NCBI GenBank assembly: GCA_017435465.1 | Contig: JAFSEX010000038.1 | Span: 1-64,000 of the forward strand | Source: Bacilli bacterium | GTDB lineage: Bacteria; Bacillota_I; Bacilli_A; RF39; UBA660 | DNA length: 64,000 nt | Direction: 5' to 3' | Shown: positions 61,759 through 64,000 of the stretch, one piece after another | Layout of the letters: the number at the start of each line of letters is the position of its first letter | Numbering within the stretch: the first letter of the stretch is position 1 | The notes under the pieces: model-generated | Database searches by the model: none | Seen by the model: only the letters and a program-made list of their open reading frames with translations | What the model was told of the DNA's origin: nothing | Position numbers and translations under genes: made by a program

Positions 61759-63354
61759 ATGTTTTGTTTAATAATAACATTAATATTGTGGTTAATATTA
61801 ATAATAATTAAAACTAAAAAAAGTTTACACATGCTTCAACAAAATTTATATAATACTGAAAATAGATATTTTAAATGGATAAATAAAAATTTTAATAAAG
61901 TATTTTTAAATATTGATATAATATTACTTATATTTATGATATTTTCTACGATATTTTTACATAATTATATAATCAATACAATTGTATTTGATTTATTATT
62001 ACTAGTTTGTATTGTTAAATATATAAGTTTAAGTGAATATGATAAAAAGCATGAAAAGAAGCCGTTAGTATATACTAAAAGAATATATAGATTAGTGTTT
62101 ACAATATCAATTTTATTACTAATACCTATCATATACATGTTTATAGATTTTGAGGTAACACATTTAAAAGAATGCTATATTAAATTGTCAGTATTAACAT
62201 ATATTGTATATGTTATTGTATTAGTCGCAAATATAATTAATCATCCAATTGAAAGATATGTATATCATTCTTTCAAAAGAAAAGCTATGAAAAAACTAAG
62301 AGATAATCCAAATTTAAAAGTAATTGGAATTACAGGAAGTTATGGTAAAACAAGTAGTAAAAATATTTTAAGTGATATTTTAAATATTAAATATAATGCA
62401 CTTCCAACACCTAAAAATTTAAATACACCATACGGATTAATTATCACAATTAATAATCATTTGGATAAGTTTGATGACATATTAATTGCTGAAATGGGTG
62501 CATACAAAATTGGTGAAATTCAAGAATTATGTGACTTAGTTCATCCTACATATGGGATATTAACTAGTATTGGAACTGCCCATTTAGAATCATTTGGAAG
62601 TGAGGAAAATATTCAAAAAGGCAAATTTGAATTAATTGAATCATTACCAACAAATGGTGTTGCAGTACTTAATATGGATGATGAAAAACAAGTAAATTAT
62701 AAAATTAAAAATAAATGCAAAAAAATATGGATAAGTATAAATAATGAAAAAGCTGATTATCAAGCAACAAATATTAAAATGAATAATAAGGGTATGAGTT
62801 TTAATGTTATATTAGATGGTAAAAAAGTTAAATTTGAAACCAAACTTTTAGGAATACCAAATATTTATAATATTTTAGCAGGTATTGCGCTTGGTCATTA
62901 TTTAGGAATTACATCTGAACAATTACAAAGAGCAGTTATGAATGTTAAAAATACTGAACATAGATTAGAACTAAAGAAAGCTGGAGATATAACTTATATT
63001 GATGATGCATATAACTCAAATCCAGTAGGTTCAAAAATGGCATTAGATGTTCTTGATATGATGCCAGGTAAAAAAATAATAATTACACCAGGTATGATTG
63101 AGCTTGGTAGTAAACAATATGAATTAAACAAAAAATTTGGTGAATATATCGCAGATGTATGTGATGAAGTAATATTAGTTGGTGAAAAACAAACAAGACC
63201 AATATTAGATGGATTAAATGAAAAAGGGTATAATGAGAAAAAAATACACATAATAAATGATGTTAAAGATGGATTTACAATAGTTAATCAAATTAAAACA
63301 AAAGATACATACGTATTATTGGAAAATGATTTACCAGATTCATTTAATGAGTAA
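61759..63354 (+). CDS. MurF-like Mur ligase with N-terminal membrane domain
   Basis: 531 residues. The first 175 hold four or five membrane helices, not part of normal MurF. A Mur ligase core follows, with the P-loop GITGSYGKTSSKN (about 190-202), AEMGAYKIGEIQELC, LTSIGTAHLESFGSEENIQKGKFEL, the middle DMDDEK-type segment, and C-terminal DDAYNSNPVGSKMALDVL, which resembles MurF (UDP-MurNAc-tripeptide:D-Ala-D-Ala ligase). The next gene is ddl, its usual partner that makes the D-Ala-D-Ala. A membrane-tethered final cytoplasmic step is unusual. A relation to MurT-like or Mur-related paralogues cannot be excluded. Confidence 0.8.
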   Translation: MFCLIITLILWLILIIIKTKKSLHMLQQNLYNTENRYFKWINKNFNKVFLNIDIILLIFMIFSTIFLHNYIINTIVFDLLLLVCIVKYISLSEYDKKHEKKPLVYTKRIYRLVFTISILLLIPIIYMFIDFEVTHLKECYIKLSVLTYIVYVIVLVANIINHPIERYVYHSFKRKAMKKLRDNPNLKVIGITGSYGKTSSKNILSDILNIKYNALPTPKNLNTPYGLIITINNHLDKFDDILIAEMGAYKIGEIQELCDLVHPTYGILTSIGTAHLESFGSEENIQKGKFELIESLPTNGVAVLNMDDEKQVNYKIKNKCKKIWISINNEKADYQATNIKMNNKGMSFNVILDGKKVKFETKLLGIPNIYNILAGIALGHYLGITSEQLQRAVMNVKNTEHRLELKKAGDITYIDDAYNSNPVGSKMALDVLDMMPGKKIIITPGMIELGSKQYELNKKFGEYIADVCDEVILVGEKQTRPILDGLNEKGYNEKKIHIINDVKDGFTIVNQIKTKDTYVLLENDLPDSFNE

Positions 63355-63371
63355 GATTAGGAGGAATTAAA

Positions 63372-64000
63372 ATGATAAAAGTAGGAGTAATATTTGGAGG
63401 AAAAAGTGTTGAACATGAAGTTAGTATAATTTCCGCAGTTCAAGCAATGAAACATTTAGATAAAGATAAATATATGACAGTGCCAATATATATTTCAAAA
63501 GATAATGAAATGTATACAGGAGCATTCTTAAATGATATAGAAATATATTCAGATATGGATAATTTAAAAAGATATGCTAAAAATGTTGTAATGTATGTAA
63601 AAGATAATAGAATTGTTTTACAAAACAAAAAAGGTTTTAAAGGAATTGTAAACGAAGTAGATATTATTTTACCAGTAGTACATGGTATGAATGTAGAAGA
63701 TGGTACATTACAAGGATATTTAGAACTACTTGGGGTTCCATATGTTGGAAGTGATATTTATGCTGCAACTGTGGGCCAAGATAAAGTATTTATGAAACAA
63801 ATCTTTGAATCGGCTGGACTTAATGTTCCAAAATATGTATGGTTCTTTGAAAATGAATATAAAGCAGGTAGTGAAATAATAATTAATGAAATCGAAAAAT
63901 TAAAATATCCAGTAATTGTAAAACCTGCTAAACTAGGAAGTAGTATTGGTATTTCAATTGCTAATAATAAAGAAGAATTAATTGAAGCAATAGATGAAGC
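63372..64000 (+). CDS. ddl: D-alanine--D-alanine ligase, N-terminal part (cut by window edge)
   Basis: 209 codons are visible; the rest lies beyond the window. The start IKVGVIFGGKSVEHEVSIISAVQA is the family's first motif. ILPVVHGMNVEDGTLQGYLELLGVPYVGSD is the ATP-grasp N-domain signature, and YPVIVKPAKLGSSIGIS begins the central ATP-grasp domain. It makes the D-Ala-D-Ala that MurF adds to the peptidoglycan precursor. GAGGAATT lies before ATG 63372. The whole gene is probably intact. Confidence 0.93.
   Translation, partial: MIKVGVIFGGKSVEHEVSIISAVQAMKHLDKDKYMTVPIYISKDNEMYTGAFLNDIEIYSDMDNLKRYAKNVVMYVKDNRIVLQNKKGFKGIVNEVDIILPVVHGMNVEDGTLQGYLELLGVPYVGSDIYAATVGQDKVFMKQIFESAGLNVPKYVWFFENEYKAGSEIIINEIEKLKYPVIVKPAKLGSSIGISIANNKEELIEAIDE

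Noticed and set aside
1-64000. Recoded TGA (Mycoplasma genetic code)
   Set aside because: Many genes, for example dnaB, rsmE and the cpsB-like gene, end properly at TGA, and Trp in conserved motifs is TGG.
1-64000. tRNA or rRNA genes
   Set aside because: I scanned the gaps between genes for GTTCGA-type T-loops with CCA ends and for rRNA signature stretches and found none.

Overview
The window is a very AT-rich chromosomal segment from a low-GC Bacillota. The replication block dnaB-dnaI followed by a T-box and thrS matches the order known from Bacillus. A 6S-like RNA lies directly upstream of tcdA, as bsrA lies upstream of yrvM in B. subtilis. TGA is used as a stop throughout, so this is not a Mycoplasma with a recoded TGA. 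Pyruvate:ferredoxin oxidoreductase plus acetate kinase point to anaerobic fermentation. A ThrRS without TGS, an AlaRS that stops after the editing domain and tight packing suggest a reduced genome. An uncultured gut-type Bacilli lineage (RF39-like) is my guess; nothing in the window proves it.

Layout. 1-23,700: a surface-polysaccharide region. It begins inside a YhcG/DUF1016 nuclease gene, then holds an anchored surface protein, an initiating sugar-phosphate transferase, a UDP-sugar epimerase, a PHP protein and PRTase pair, two GT4 glycosyltransferases, a Wzy-like polymerase, pyruvyl and acyl transferases, a Wzx flippase, an F420-hydrogenase-beta-like Fe-S protein, Ugd, an LCP ligase and the CpsC/CpsD/CpsB chain-length and phosphoregulation trio. 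A second DUF1016 gene follows, then Alg14/Alg13-like subunits, a nucleotidyltransferase, TagO, GalE and a third, frameshifted DUF1016 gene. The first two DUF1016 copies are direct repeats flanking the main capsule operon.

23,700-41,060: mixed housekeeping genes: a membrane protein with a G-tract promoter, an MFS-like permease, an AI-2E family permease, dnaB, dnaI, Thr T-box, thrS, two minus-strand membrane protein genes (one frameshifted), fmt, a surface protein with a glycine-rich C-terminus, polA and proS.

41,059-41,877: a complete type III toxin-antitoxin locus of the ToxN/AbiQ family. A consensus promoter drives three 35-bp tandem repeats (the antitoxin RNA), closed by an intrinsic terminator. 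A second consensus promoter then drives the ToxN-like endoribonuclease gene. This is the clearest defence-type system in the window. Directly behind it an Ala T-box controls two P-loop kinase genes and a short alaS.

45,000-64,000: a coiled-coil membrane protein, nifJ, an Rpn/PDDEXK_2 nuclease gene whose ribosome site lies in the upstream terminator stem, ackA, nrnA-like, engB, rsmE, mtaB, lipoproteins, 6S-like RNA, tcdA, a VirB2/TrbC-like small membrane protein, an N-acetylmuramoyl-L-alanine amidase, an alpha/beta hydrolase, a membrane-fused MurF-like ligase and the start of ddl. Starts were chosen by ribosome-site spacing; most genes use GGTG- or GGAG-type sites 5-9 bases before the start.
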